Shown: positions 1 through 7,903, counted from the stretch's first letter. The stretch: DNA of 20,248 nt from Alphaproteobacteria bacterium (GCA_023259875.1 JALRFL010000168.1:1-20248), one strand, 5' to 3'. Program-made: numbers and translations. The notes: generated by a model not told the origin, from the sequence alone.

Positions 1-68
1 GGCGTAATCGACATCACAAACGCAAAAGCCATTAAGCTAAACCATTGACCAAAACCATCTACTGCCAT
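1..68 (-). CDS. LysE/RhtB family translocator, N-terminal fragment (runs off left edge)
   Basis: The minus strand from an ATG at 66-68 reads MAVDGFGQWFSLMAFAFVMS then ITP up to the window edge. A hydrophobic first helix ending in the ITP triplet is the usual start of LysE/RhtB amino-acid or homoserine exporters, where the family motif continues as ITPGPNN. These are six-helix inner-membrane proteins that export amino acids or related metabolites. Only about 22 codons are visible, so the substrate cannot be inferred. An in-frame stop at 129-131 and the absence of any other ATG between it and 68 fix the start. No strong ribosome site is visible. The gene is divergent from the trmB side. The family call rests on a short stretch. 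Confidence 0.62.
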   Translation of the reverse strand, partial: MAVDGFGQWFSLMAFAFVMSIT

Positions 69-80
69 AAGTGCTACCGC

Positions 81-109
81 TTGGAGGGTTGTTATTACCC
101 TGTTAATAT
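81..109 (+). promoter_or_regulatory. Possible promoter with an internal inverted repeat, LysE/trmB divergent gap
   Basis: TTGGAG (81-86), 17 nt, TAATAT (104-109) is a weak sigma70-like pair pointing towards the truncated frame and trmB. Between the two boxes lies AGGGT-N7-ACCCT (85-101), a 5-bp inverted repeat that could be an operator shared with the divergent exporter gene. If real, the transcript would start around 116, almost on the ATG at 117. This is pattern matching only. Confidence 0.28.
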
Positions 110-116
110 CTGAGCA

Positions 117-416
117 ATGCGTATCGCTCTACTTATTAATCAAGACATTCACGCCAACAAGGCGCTGAATCTGCTGAAACCCTGTCTAGAGCGTCACTCT
201 ATCGGGTTGTTCATGTCGAGCCAAGTGGGCAAATCCTCTGAAACGCATTCTGACCTCAGGAGATTGCAGTTCACAGAACAAACGCTGTTTAACAGCAAAG
301 TGTCAAAAAAGCATGACAACAAAGGACGGCAAACCCAAGGCAGTAGAACAGCCCCAATTTTATGGCAGAAGGCGTGGCCGGAAACTGCGTCCAGCCCAAG
401 AATTAGCGTTACATGA
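117..416 (+). pseudogene. Formyltransferase-like N-terminal remnant, truncated
   Basis: The open frame starts MRIALLINQDIHANKALNLL and continues with VGK and then FTEQTLFN near residues 52-59. This resembles, from memory, the N-terminus of a family of formyltransferase-like proteins (formyl_trans_N type Rossmann domain), which begin with an I-L-I/V-N-x-D-I-H segment followed by LNLLLP, VGK and EQ-LFN. Resemblance stops around residue 59 (about 293). The frame then runs out of frame into trmB and ends at 416 in sequence explained by TrmB. A whole enzyme would need roughly 200 more residues, so this is a 5' remnant or a chance frame. It has no convincing ribosome site. I would not assign it a function. 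Confidence 0.4.
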
Positions 417-1026
417 GGGGATGGAGGGCTATGCCCTCACCTCGGCTGAACTGACCGCGTTATCACTTGATCCGCGGCCATGGTTTCCACCCCAGCGCAA
501 ACAGATTTGTCTTGAGATCGGTTTTGGTGGTGGTGAGCATCTGGCGGCACGCGCCGCGCAAAACCCTGATAATGGTTACATTGGCGCTGAACCTTTCCTG
601 AATGGTGTGGCTAGCCTGTGTCGGCATATCAAAGAACAAGATCTTGAAAATATCCGTATCTGGAATGATGATGTGCGGCTTTTCTTGCCGCATCTTGCCT
701 CTGCCTCACTTGATGCGGTTTATATTTTATTTCCTGATCCTTGGCCAAAGTCGCGCCACGCGGCAAGACGCATTTTGCAACCGGAAATGTTGGATGTGTT
801 GTCTGATAAAATGCGCTCTGGAGCAGAACTCTTGCTTGCCTCTGATGATCCGACGGCAAAGTCATGGTTGCTAGCCACTGCCTACCGCGATGATCGATTT
901 GCTTGGCTGGCAAATGGCCCGTCAGATTGGCGACAGCCGCCGGCAGATTGGCCGGGAACGCGCTATATGCGAAAGGCGGAAATCGCTGGCAGGACATCGG
1001 TTTGGTTTCGCTTCCTTCGGCGCTAA
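313..1026 (+). CDS. trmB: tRNA (guanine-N7-)-methyltransferase
   Basis: TrmB transfers a methyl group from S-adenosylmethionine to N7 of G46 in the variable loop of tRNAs, in the cytoplasm. The 237-residue protein has the SAM-binding loop EIGFGGGE at 68-75, the acidic residue after strand 2 in GAEPF (E93), NDD at 118-120, and the TrmB signature FPDPWPK at 140-146 followed by SRHAARRIL. The N-terminal FYGRRRGRKLRPAQ is typical of alphaproteobacterial members. Length is normal for the family. The ATG at 313 is preceded by an A-rich stretch rather than a clear Shine-Dalgarno. The gene lies 152 nt upstream of rimP, with a hairpin between them, so it may be a separate unit from the nusA operon. 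Confidence 0.95.
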   Translation: MTTKDGKPKAVEQPQFYGRRRGRKLRPAQELALHEGMEGYALTSAELTALSLDPRPWFPPQRKQICLEIGFGGGEHLAARAAQNPDNGYIGAEPFLNGVASLCRHIKEQDLENIRIWNDDVRLFLPHLASASLDAVYILFPDPWPKSRHAARRILQPEMLDVLSDKMRSGAELLLASDDPTAKSWLLATAYRDDRFAWLANGPSDWRQPPADWPGTRYMRKAEIAGRTSVWFRFLRR

Positions 1027-1036
1027 GCAGTAACAC

Positions 1037-1065
1037 TTGCGTTTTGAGGTGAAAATGGTTATATC
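1037..1065 (+). promoter_or_regulatory. Candidate promoter of the rimP-nusA-infB operon
   Basis: TTGCGT (1037-1042), a 17-nt spacer and TATATC (1060-1065) lie just after trmB. Transcription would begin near 1072, leaving a leader of about 105 nt before rimP that contains the hairpin at 1093-1121. The -35 box is imperfect. Confidence 0.38.
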
Positions 1066-1092
1066 AATCCTAACATTATCGGAAATTAGATG

Positions 1093-1125
1093 ATGGGCCT
1101 TCCCCCAAGGAAGCGGCCCATTTTT
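1093..1125 (+). terminator. Intrinsic terminator or attenuator between trmB and rimP
   Basis: ATGGGCC (1093-1099) pairs with GGCCCAT (1115-1121). An inner TTCC/GGAA pairing extends the stem, and TTTTT follows (1121-1125). It can end the trmB transcript. Because a promoter candidate lies upstream of it (1037-1065), it could instead act as a premature terminator in the leader of rimP-nusA, 54 nt before the rimP start. Confidence 0.7.
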
Positions 1126-1178
1126 CTTTGCCTGTGATAAACAGATAGGATGATGAACGGATAGGAACGACTGAACAG

Positions 1179-1676
1179 ATGGCGGCATCACCATTAGAAA
1201 GCAAAATTGAAACGCTGATCAGCGATTGCATTAATGCGCTGGATTTTGAATTGATCCGCGTCAGCTTTCGGGATCAGGTGTTGCAGATTATGGCAGAACC
1301 AAAAGATCGCAACCTTGAGATGACGGTAGAACATTGCGCCAAAATTTCACGAAAAGTCGCTCTGATTATGGATGAAGAAGACCCCATTTCATCCGAATAT
1401 CAGCTTGAAGTGACCTCACCTGGCATCTCGCGCCCGTTAATTCGCCGTGACGATTTTCAGCGGTTTTCAGGTGAGTTGGTCAAACTGGTCACTAGTGAGT
1501 TAATTGATGGCCGTCGCCGTTTTCAAGGCAGGCTTGCCGGCATATCAGACCAAGACAAGATACATTTAGATACCAGCGTTGGGCCAGTATCTATCGACTA
1601 TGGGTTAGTAGAAACCGCCAAACTCGACCCTACCGAAATCATCGAACGGCGGTTTAAGTCAAAACAGAAAGGATAA
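1179..1676 (+). CDS. rimP: Ribosome maturation factor RimP
   Basis: RimP binds the free 30S subunit and is needed for its late maturation. The 165-residue protein has the N-terminal alpha/beta domain (ESKIETLISDCINALDFELI, roughly 7-90, with the family's LEVTSPGISRPL segment at about 83-94) and a C-terminal SH3-like barrel (about 95-160, with FQGRLAGI). Length is close to typical. The start at 1179 has only a weak AGG about 13 nt upstream; the next gene, nusA, begins 3 nt after the stop. It heads the conserved rimP-nusA-ylxR-infB order seen in most bacteria. Confidence 0.94.
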   Translation: MAASPLESKIETLISDCINALDFELIRVSFRDQVLQIMAEPKDRNLEMTVEHCAKISRKVALIMDEEDPISSEYQLEVTSPGISRPLIRRDDFQRFSGELVKLVTSELIDGRRRFQGRLAGISDQDKIHLDTSVGPVSIDYGLVETAKLDPTEIIERRFKSKQKG

Positions 1677-1679
1677 AAG

Positions 1680-3230
1680 ATGGACACGTCATCGATCCCA
1701 AATGGTGAGTTGCTTCAGGTTGCGGATGTTGTCGCTCGTGAAAAGGCAATTGATCGTGAAGAAGTGTTAGAGGCGATGGAACAAGCCATTCAAAAAGCTG
1801 GTCGGTCGCGCTATGGGCAAGACAGAGATATCCGTGCTCTGATCGACCGCAAAACCGGAAGCATTATGTTGGAACGCTTTACCGAAGTGGTAGAAGTGGT
1901 TGAAGACGAAGCCACCCAGATCAGCTTAGATGATGCTAAAAAACGCGATGCTACCCTTGAAATTGGCAGTTTTATCCGTGAAACCTTGCCGCCGTTAGAG
2001 TTTGGCCGCATTGCTGCACAGACCGCAAAGCAGGTGATTTCTCAACGCGTGCGCGAAGCTGAGCGCGCCCGTCAATTTGAAGAATACCAAGGCCGCGAGG
2101 GCGAGATTGTCATTGGCACAGTCAAGCGGGCAGAAAGCTATATGGTCACGGTGGATTTGGGGCGTGCCGAAGCGGTGATCCGCCGAGAAGATATGATCCC
2201 AAAAGAAATGATCAAACAAGGTGATCGGATTCGCGCCCTGATCAAAGAAGTCCGTGAAGAACCGCGTGGGCCACAGATTTTCTTGACCCGTGCCGGTGAC
2301 CAATTCATGGCGGCGCTTTTCACCCAAGAAGTGCCAGAGATTTATGACGGCATTATTGAGATTAAAGGCGTTGTTCGTGAACCCGGAAGTCGCGCCAAAA
2401 TATCGGTCTATTCCCATGACCCAAGCATCCACCCTGTCGGATCATGCGTTGGTATGCGCGGCAGTCGGGTGCAGGCCGTTGTCAATGAACTGCAAGGCGA
2501 GAAGATTGAGATTATCCCATGGTCTGAAGATATCGTCACCTTTGCTATTAATGCCCTAGCACCAGCCGAAGTGGCTAAAGTGGTCGTGCATCAGGACGAA
2601 GGCCGATTAGAGGTTATTGTCCCTAATGATCAGCTTAGCCTAGCCATTGGGCGGCGTGGGCAAAATGTGCGCCTCGCTTCACAATTGACTGGTTGGTATA
2701 TTGATATCCTTTCACAATCCGAAGAATATGAACGGTTTCAAGATCGTTCTGAGCGCTTTATGGAACAGCTTGATATTGACGATGTTATCGCCAGTCTGTT
2801 GGTCGCCGAAGGCTTTGTTGGCATTGAAGATATTGCTGATTCCGAGGTTGAGGAATTGATGGCTATTCAGGGTTTTGATGAAGGCATCGCCGCCGAATTG
2901 CGTAACCGTGCTATTGAGTATGTTGAGCGTGAAAACACTCGTGTATCAAGCGAAATGGAAGCTTTCACTATTGCTGATGACCTCAAGGATTTTGCGTTGA
3001 TCACTCCGGTTATGCTTTTGACGCTGGCTCAAAACGGCATCTTGACTCTTGATGATCTGGCTGATCTCGACACCGAAGAATTGACCGGATATCTGGGTGA
3101 ACATGGGATCAACAGCGAAGAAAAAGCTGGCGCAATTATCATGGAAGCTCGCAAACATTGGTTTGATGACGAAGATACCGCTGATGATGCTGACGCGGCC
3201 ACTGAAGAAAGCGAGTCCGAGGCTGAATAA
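1680..3230 (+). CDS. nusA: Transcription termination/antitermination factor NusA
   Basis: NusA binds RNA polymerase and nascent RNA and modulates pausing, hairpin termination and antitermination. The 516-residue protein contains the N-terminal RNAP-binding domain (about 10-125), an S1 domain (about 138-204), KH1 (about 230-283, with GMRG at 258-261), KH2 (about 300-345, with IGRRGQN) and two C-terminal helix-hairpin-helix acidic repeats (about 365-416 and 435-495). The tail is very acidic (DDEDTADDADAATEE). The ribosome site AAAGG overlaps the rimP stop, suggesting translational coupling. Length and domain order are normal for Alphaproteobacteria. The downstream ylxR start lies inside its 3' end. 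Confidence 0.97.
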   Translation: MDTSSIPNGELLQVADVVAREKAIDREEVLEAMEQAIQKAGRSRYGQDRDIRALIDRKTGSIMLERFTEVVEVVEDEATQISLDDAKKRDATLEIGSFIRETLPPLEFGRIAAQTAKQVISQRVREAERARQFEEYQGREGEIVIGTVKRAESYMVTVDLGRAEAVIRREDMIPKEMIKQGDRIRALIKEVREEPRGPQIFLTRAGDQFMAALFTQEVPEIYDGIIEIKGVVREPGSRAKISVYSHDPSIHPVGSCVGMRGSRVQAVVNELQGEKIEIIPWSEDIVTFAINALAPAEVAKVVVHQDEGRLEVIVPNDQLSLAIGRRGQNVRLASQLTGWYIDILSQSEEYERFQDRSERFMEQLDIDDVIASLLVAEGFVGIEDIADSEVEELMAIQGFDEGIAAELRNRAIEYVERENTRVSSEMEAFTIADDLKDFALITPVMLLTLAQNGILTLDDLADLDTEELTGYLGEHGINSEEKAGAIIMEARKHWFDDEDTADDADAATEESESEAE

Positions 3231-3792
3231 ATCTGCACCCATAAGGAAATGTGTCGTCACTGGCGTTAGTGGCCCATCACATCAATTGATCCGATTCGTT
3301 GCCAGCCCTGAAGGGGTGGTGTTTCCTGATATTGGCAACCGGCTAGATGGGCGCGGCGCTTGGCTCAAGGCTAGCGGCGCGGTGTTGGCCCAAGCGGCCA
3401 AAACCAAGAGCCTACAAAAAGCCTTAAAAGCGGCAGCATTGGCAGAGGATTTGCCGCATTTGGTGGAAACGCTGTTGGTGGAACGGGTTCAGCATCTGAT
3501 GGGATTAGGGCGGCGTGGCGGTTCAGTCCTTGGCGGTGCTGGAAAAATACGAGCAGCTAGCCATCCCGTGGCTATCCTTATGGTCGCAACCGATGCGTCT
3601 GAACGCGAAGCCAGAGGGCTAGCGTCAGCCACGGAAGCAGAAATGACCGTGGGATGTTTAAGCGGTGAGGAGTTAGGTAAGGTGTTTGGGCGACCATCCT
3701 TGGCATTTGCGGCGTGTTTGACGGGAAATCATGGCTTTGCGGTATCTTTGAGAGAAGAATTGTCGCGCTTGCAAGGGGTTCGTGAGGAGTAA
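3184..3792 (+). CDS. ylxR: YlxR (DUF448) RNA-binding protein fused to an L7Ae-like domain
   Basis: The N-terminal part carries the YlxR signature PIRKCVVTG, then a conserved RF segment and GRGAWL (about residues 19-75), a small RNA-binding fold usually placed between nusA and infB. The C-terminal half (about 95-200), with GLGRRGGSVLGGAGKIRA and the AILMVATDASE strand, matches the L7Ae/L30e-like domain that Alphaproteobacteria add to YlxR. The role is not settled; it is presumed to act on ribosomal or other structured RNA. The open frame extends back to 3097. I chose the ATG pair at 3184/3187 because it lies nearest the conserved start and overlaps nusA by 47 nt; 3166 is another option. No start lacks overlap with nusA unless CTG is used. 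Confidence 0.86.
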   Translation: MMLTRPLKKASPRLNKSAPIRKCVVTGVSGPSHQLIRFVASPEGVVFPDIGNRLDGRGAWLKASGAVLAQAAKTKSLQKALKAAALAEDLPHLVETLLVERVQHLMGLGRRGGSVLGGAGKIRAASHPVAILMVATDASEREARGLASATEAEMTVGCLSGEELGKVFGRPSLAFAACLTGNHGFAVSLREELSRLQGVREE

Positions 3793-3839
3793 ATTAAGGG
3801 TTAACCAACATCTGAACCTGAGATTTGATGAGCAATCAC

Positions 3840-3867
3840 TTGCCATAACGGGTGCAGGCGTTGTAAA
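3840..3867 (+). promoter_or_regulatory. Candidate internal promoter upstream of infB
   Basis: TTGCCA (3840-3845), 16 nt, TGTAAA (3862-3867) lies in the 128-nt gap before infB, the longest gap within the operon after rimP. It could give extra infB transcription. Pattern match only. Confidence 0.33.
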
Positions 3868-3920
3868 CCATGGCTGAAACTGGCAGTTGTTAGATTTGAA
3901 AATGAGAGGATCACATATTC

Positions 3921-6476
3921 ATGAGTGATCAGGACAAAAAGAAAACCTTGAGTCTAGGCGGTGGCCTTGGCGGCGGTAAGCTTACTCTTGGCGGTGGAGC
4001 AACCGGCGGTGGTACCGCTGCGCGTACACAGACCGCCAGAAGCAAATCCGCGCGTCCCGTTCAGGTTGAGGTTGTCCGAAACAGAACAGCTAGCCGCCGT
4101 GCAGCCTCTGCACCTGCAACGGATGAGACAAAAACACCAACCCAAACAGCCGCAGATCAGGCAGGGTTAACCGAAGAAGAACGCGTCGCCAGAAACCGTG
4201 CTTTGATTGAAGGCTATAAGCCTAAGTCACCGCCACCATCTGCGCCTCCTCGCGCGAAACCAAAACAGGATGACAACGATAAAGGCGAGCAAGAAGACAC
4301 CGCCACAGAAACACAAGCGCCAGTGCTAAGCCGACGTGAGCGCGAAATGCAAGAATTGCAAAAAATCGCCGAAGAAGAAGAGGCACGCCGCGCAGAAGAA
4401 ACCCAAAAAGCACAAGCCTTAAAAGCCGCCAAACCTGCCGCCGCCGTGCGTGGGCGTGGGGATTTGGCTAATGATGATGGTGATGCAGATATGGGCACAG
4501 GGCGGTTTTCCGCTCGCCGTAAGGTGGTGGCAGATGTACCAAAACGCGCCCCTGCTAAACGCGGTCAAGAACAAGAGCGTCGGCGTGGGAAGATCACTAT
4601 TTCTGAAGCGCTTGATGGTGATGAACGCAGTCGGCAGAGGTCATTAGCCTCCGTGCGTCGTGCCCGTGAACGGGAAAAGGCCAGACAGCGCGAGAATCTG
4701 AATCAGCCTAGCGTAAAGCAAAGCCGTGAAGTCACTATTCCTGATGCAATTACGGTTCAAGAGCTTGCTAATCGGATGGCTGAACGCGCCGCAGATGTGA
4801 TCAAAGAGCTAATGAAGCTTGGCGTGATGGCAACGGTGACACAAACCATTGATGCGGAAACCGCAGAATTGGTGGTGTTAGAATTAGGGCATAAGCCAAA
4901 CCGTGTCTCTGAAGCGGATATTGATCTGACCGAAGATGATGTGGCGGATGATCCTGCAACCCTCAAGCCTAGGCCACCAGTGGTGACCATCATGGGCCAT
5001 GTTGATCATGGCAAAACCTCTCTGTTGGATGCGATCCGCAGCACAGATGTGGCGGCTGGGGAATCTGGTGGTATCACCCAGCATATCGGCGCATATCAGG
5101 TCAAAACCAGTGCTGGTAATCGTATCACCTTTATCGATACCCCCGGCCACGAAGCGTTCACGGAAATGCGGATGCGTGGGGCCAATATCACTGATATTGT
5201 GATTTTGGTGGTGGCAGCAGATGATGGCGTGATGGAACAAACCATTGAGGCCATAAACCATGCCAAAGCGGCGGAATGCCCAATCATTATTGCGATCAAT
5301 AAATGCGATAAACCTGAGGCAGATAGCCAAAGGGTTCGCAATGAGCTGTTGTCCCATGACATTGTCACCGAAGATTTCGGTGGTGAGGTGCTTTGTGTTG
5401 ATGTGTCTGCACATACAAAAGCAGGCTTGGATAAGCTAGAAGAAACCATCATGCTGCAAGCAGAATTGCTTGAGCTAAAGGCCAACCCAGATCGTGCGGC
5501 TGAAGCCGCAGTGATTGAAGCCAAGGTAGAGCGCGGCAGAGGTTCGGTAGCTTCGGTTCTGATTCTCAAAGGCACATTAGAAGTTGGGCAAATCTTTGTT
5601 GTCGGGGCGGAAACGGGGCGTGTCCGCGCCATGGTGGATGATCGCGGCAACAATGTCGAAATGGCAAAGCCAGGTGACGCGGTTGAAGTGCTGGGTCTTA
5701 ACGGCACCCCGATGGCTGGCGACCGGCTTTCGGTTGTTGAGAACGAGGCCAGAGCCCGTGAGGTATCGGAATATCGGACACGCGTTATCCGCGAGAAAGA
5801 ATCCACCGCAGGCGCGCGCGGAACAGTGGAACAAATGCTATCTGCGATTGCTAGTGGTGAGGCTATGGAGCTTCCGCTGGTGATCAAAACCGATGTTCAT
5901 GGATCACTTGAAGCGATTAAAGCGGCGCTAGACAAATTGGGTACGGATCAGGTTAAGGCCAGAATCTTGTCGTCGGGGGTTGGTGCGATCAGCGAATCAG
6001 ATATCAGTCTGGCCGCCGCGTCCCAAGGCATTGTGCTTGCCTTTAATGTCAGAGCCAATCCACAAGCCCGCTCACAAGCGCGGCGTGATGGGGTTGAGAT
6101 TCGTTATCATTCGATCATCTATGAATTGATTGATGATGTGAAAGCCGCCATGAGTGGCTTGCTGTCACCTGAACGGCAAGAAAACTTCATTGGGTATGCA
6201 GAGATTCTGGAAGTCTTTAATATTACCAAGGTCGGCAAAATTGCTGGCTGTAAGGTGACCGAAGGCATCATCAAGCGCGGCTGTAAGGTTCGTCTCTTGC
6301 GCGATAATGTGGTGGTGCATGAGGGCAGTCTTAAGACGCTGAAGCGGTTTAAGGATGAAGTCAAAGAGGTTCGTGAAGGCCAAGAATGTGGCATGGCGTT
6401 CGAAAACTACAGTGATCTCGTGGCTGGCGATATGATCGAATGCTTTGAGATTGAGGAAATTGCCAGAACACTCTGA
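3921..6476 (+). CDS. infB: Translation initiation factor IF-2
   Basis: IF-2 is the GTPase that places fMet-tRNA on the 30S subunit and promotes 50S joining. The 851-residue protein starts with a Gly-rich, KTLSLGGG-type segment typical of Alphaproteobacteria. A long charged, Ala/Glu/Arg-rich linker follows (about 60-270), then the IF2-N domain (about 275-325). The GTPase G1 is GHVDHGKT at 359-366, G3 DTPGH at 406-410, G4 NKCD at 460-463, and G5 is SAHTKAG. Domains II, III and the fMet-tRNA-binding C2 domain complete it. A GAGAGGA ribosome site lies 10-16 nt upstream of the ATG. All GTPase motifs look intact. The gap after ylxR may hold its own promoter. Confidence 0.98.
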   Translation: MSDQDKKKTLSLGGGLGGGKLTLGGGATGGGTAARTQTARSKSARPVQVEVVRNRTASRRAASAPATDETKTPTQTAADQAGLTEEERVARNRALIEGYKPKSPPPSAPPRAKPKQDDNDKGEQEDTATETQAPVLSRREREMQELQKIAEEEEARRAEETQKAQALKAAKPAAAVRGRGDLANDDGDADMGTGRFSARRKVVADVPKRAPAKRGQEQERRRGKITISEALDGDERSRQRSLASVRRAREREKARQRENLNQPSVKQSREVTIPDAITVQELANRMAERAADVIKELMKLGVMATVTQTIDAETAELVVLELGHKPNRVSEADIDLTEDDVADDPATLKPRPPVVTIMGHVDHGKTSLLDAIRSTDVAAGESGGITQHIGAYQVKTSAGNRITFIDTPGHEAFTEMRMRGANITDIVILVVAADDGVMEQTIEAINHAKAAECPIIIAINKCDKPEADSQRVRNELLSHDIVTEDFGGEVLCVDVSAHTKAGLDKLEETIMLQAELLELKANPDRAAEAAVIEAKVERGRGSVASVLILKGTLEVGQIFVVGAETGRVRAMVDDRGNNVEMAKPGDAVEVLGLNGTPMAGDRLSVVENEARAREVSEYRTRVIREKESTAGARGTVEQMLSAIASGEAMELPLVIKTDVHGSLEAIKAALDKLGTDQVKARILSSGVGAISESDISLAAASQGIVLAFNVRANPQARSQARRDGVEIRYHSIIYELIDDVKAAMSGLLSPERQENFIGYAEILEVFNITKVGKIAGCKVTEGIIKRGCKVRLLRDNVVVHEGSLKTLKRFKDEVKEVREGQECGMAFENYSDLVAGDMIECFEIEEIARTL

Positions 6477-6513
6477 TCCGTAATCTGTCAGGTGTCGTGA
6501 TGGGAGTGTAGTG

Positions 6514-6954
6514 ATGGGTCGTTCACAATCGTCTGCAAAAACCAAAGGGGCAAAGTCTCAGCGGCAGTTGAAAGTCGGTGAAGAAATTCGCCATATTCTG
6601 TCGCAAATTCTGATCCGTGGTGATCTGCATGACCCTGATCTTGATGGGGTTTCGGTGGTGCTTTCTGGCGTATCTTTGAGCCCAGATTTCAGCAATGCTC
6701 GTGTCTATTTCACTCCACTTGGCGGAATAAATCCTGAATTGGTATTGGCAGGATTGATGCGTGTCGCGCCGGTATTACAACATGAATTATCAAAAAAACT
6801 TACTACAAGAAGATGCCCACGGTTGCGGTTTCTGCCGGATACCAGTTTTGAAACCGCAGGCCGGGTGGCGCGGCTCATTGATGAAAACCGCCGTAACGAC
6901 TTGGAAAAGTCAGACGCAAGCCCCATGGCAAACTTAGATACGGATGAAACCTAA
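6514..6954 (+). CDS. rbfA: 30S ribosome-binding factor RbfA
   Basis: RbfA is a small KH-fold protein that binds the 30S subunit near the 16S 5' helix and is required for maturation and cold adaptation. The 146-residue protein has the family pattern: RQLKVGEEIRHILSQIL, DPDLDGVSVVLSGVSLSPD, ARVYF and LTTRRCPRLRFLPD. The ATG at 6514 is preferred over the in-frame GTG at 6511 because GGGAG (6502-6506) sits 7 nt before it. Its 3' end overlaps truB by 11 nt, pointing to coupled translation. Length is normal for Alphaproteobacteria. Confidence 0.94.
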   Translation: MGRSQSSAKTKGAKSQRQLKVGEEIRHILSQILIRGDLHDPDLDGVSVVLSGVSLSPDFSNARVYFTPLGGINPELVLAGLMRVAPVLQHELSKKLTTRRCPRLRFLPDTSFETAGRVARLIDENRRNDLEKSDASPMANLDTDET

Positions 6955-7903
6955 AACGCCAAAACATCCGATCTCTGGTTGGCTTGCTTTAGATAAGCCC
7001 CTCGGCATCACCTCATCACAGGCGGTAGGTGTGTTGAGGCGGATTTTTCGTCCCCAGAAAATTGGCCATGGCGGCACGCTTGATCCCTTGGCGACAGGCA
7101 TTCTTCCTATCGCTATGGGTGAGGCAACGAAAACCGTTCCTTATCTGATGGACGCGACTAAGGATTATGATTTCTCTATTCGCTGGGGGGCAGAAACCGA
7201 TACGGATGATACCGAAGGTAGTGTCACGGTGACCTCAGACTACCGTCCACAGGCGCAGGATATTCAGAATGTCTTGGATCAGTTTCGCGGTCGTATCATG
7301 CAGGTGCCACCAAAATATTCAGCGATTAAACTCGAAGGCCAGCGCGCTTATGATCTGGCTAGACAAAACAAAGAGGTCGCGTTGACCTCCAGACCAATTG
7401 ATATCCACGCGCTGGAAATGTTATCGCATGACGGCGAAGAAACACGGTTTCTGGCGACCACAGGCAAAGGGGCTTATATCCGTTCTCTTGGCAGAGATAT
7501 TGCAAGAACATTGGGTGGGGCGGCGCATATTTCCACCTTGCGGCGGAGCAGAGTTGGGCCTTTTGATGAAAAAAAAGCGATTTCGCTAGATTTTCTTGAA
7601 GGAATCACGCATAGTGCCGCCCTTATGAAGACCTTGCTTCCACTGGAATCGGCACTGGACGACATCCCGGGCCTTATTCTTAGTGAAGATGAAGCAGAAC
7701 GGCTGCAACGCGGCCAGCAGATTGAAGTCATATCGGCGCCTGATGATCAGACGCGGCTTGGAACTTATCAAGGCGTGCCTGTTGCCCTGATCCGATGCGA
7801 ACAGGGAAAGGGTCAACCGATTCGGGTGTTCAATCTGATGAATGAAGCAATGATCCAGACAAAGGAGATGGATGATGTCGATTACAAAGAGCCGAAAGGC
7901 TGA
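6944..7903 (+). CDS. truB: tRNA pseudouridine(55) synthase TruB
   Basis: TruB converts U55 in the T-loop of tRNAs to pseudouridine. The 319-residue protein has the N-terminal GWLALDKPLGITSSQAV motif and the catalytic GGTLDPLATG at 43-52, with Asp47 as nucleophile. YSAIKLEGQRAYDLAR and IRSLGRDIARTLG follow. The C-terminal part (about 240-319) is the longer extension seen in many Alphaproteobacteria. It overlaps rbfA by 11 nt at its start and rpsO by 29 nt at its end. The rpsO ribosome site and start therefore lie inside the truB coding sequence, which makes coupled expression of truB and S15 likely. Confidence 0.96.
   Translation: MKPKTPKHPISGWLALDKPLGITSSQAVGVLRRIFRPQKIGHGGTLDPLATGILPIAMGEATKTVPYLMDATKDYDFSIRWGAETDTDDTEGSVTVTSDYRPQAQDIQNVLDQFRGRIMQVPPKYSAIKLEGQRAYDLARQNKEVALTSRPIDIHALEMLSHDGEETRFLATTGKGAYIRSLGRDIARTLGGAAHISTLRRSRVGPFDEKKAISLDFLEGITHSAALMKTLLPLESALDDIPGLILSEDEAERLQRGQQIEVISAPDDQTRLGTYQGVPVALIRCEQGKGQPIRVFNLMNEAMIQTKEMDDVDYKEPKG

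Noticed and set aside
629..1036. 135-residue minus-strand frame over trmB
   Set aside because: Lies over conserved TrmB motifs on the opposite strand and has no family features.
1995..2432. 145-residue minus-strand frame over nusA
   Set aside because: Shadow of the NusA S1/KH1 coding region.
3960..4020. Gly-rich coding repeat at the infB start as a tandem DNA repeat
   Set aside because: It is the normal Gly-rich N-terminal segment of alphaproteobacterial IF-2, not an independent repeat element.
4884..5414. 176-residue His/Ile-rich open frame antisense to infB
   Set aside because: Composition is that of a reverse-strand shadow of a conserved gene; the plus strand is fully explained by IF-2.
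5096..5887. 263-residue open frame antisense to infB
   Set aside because: Ser/Thr/Arg-rich composition and complete overlap with the GTPase region of infB show it is a mirror of infB codon use; no recognisable domain or ribosome site.
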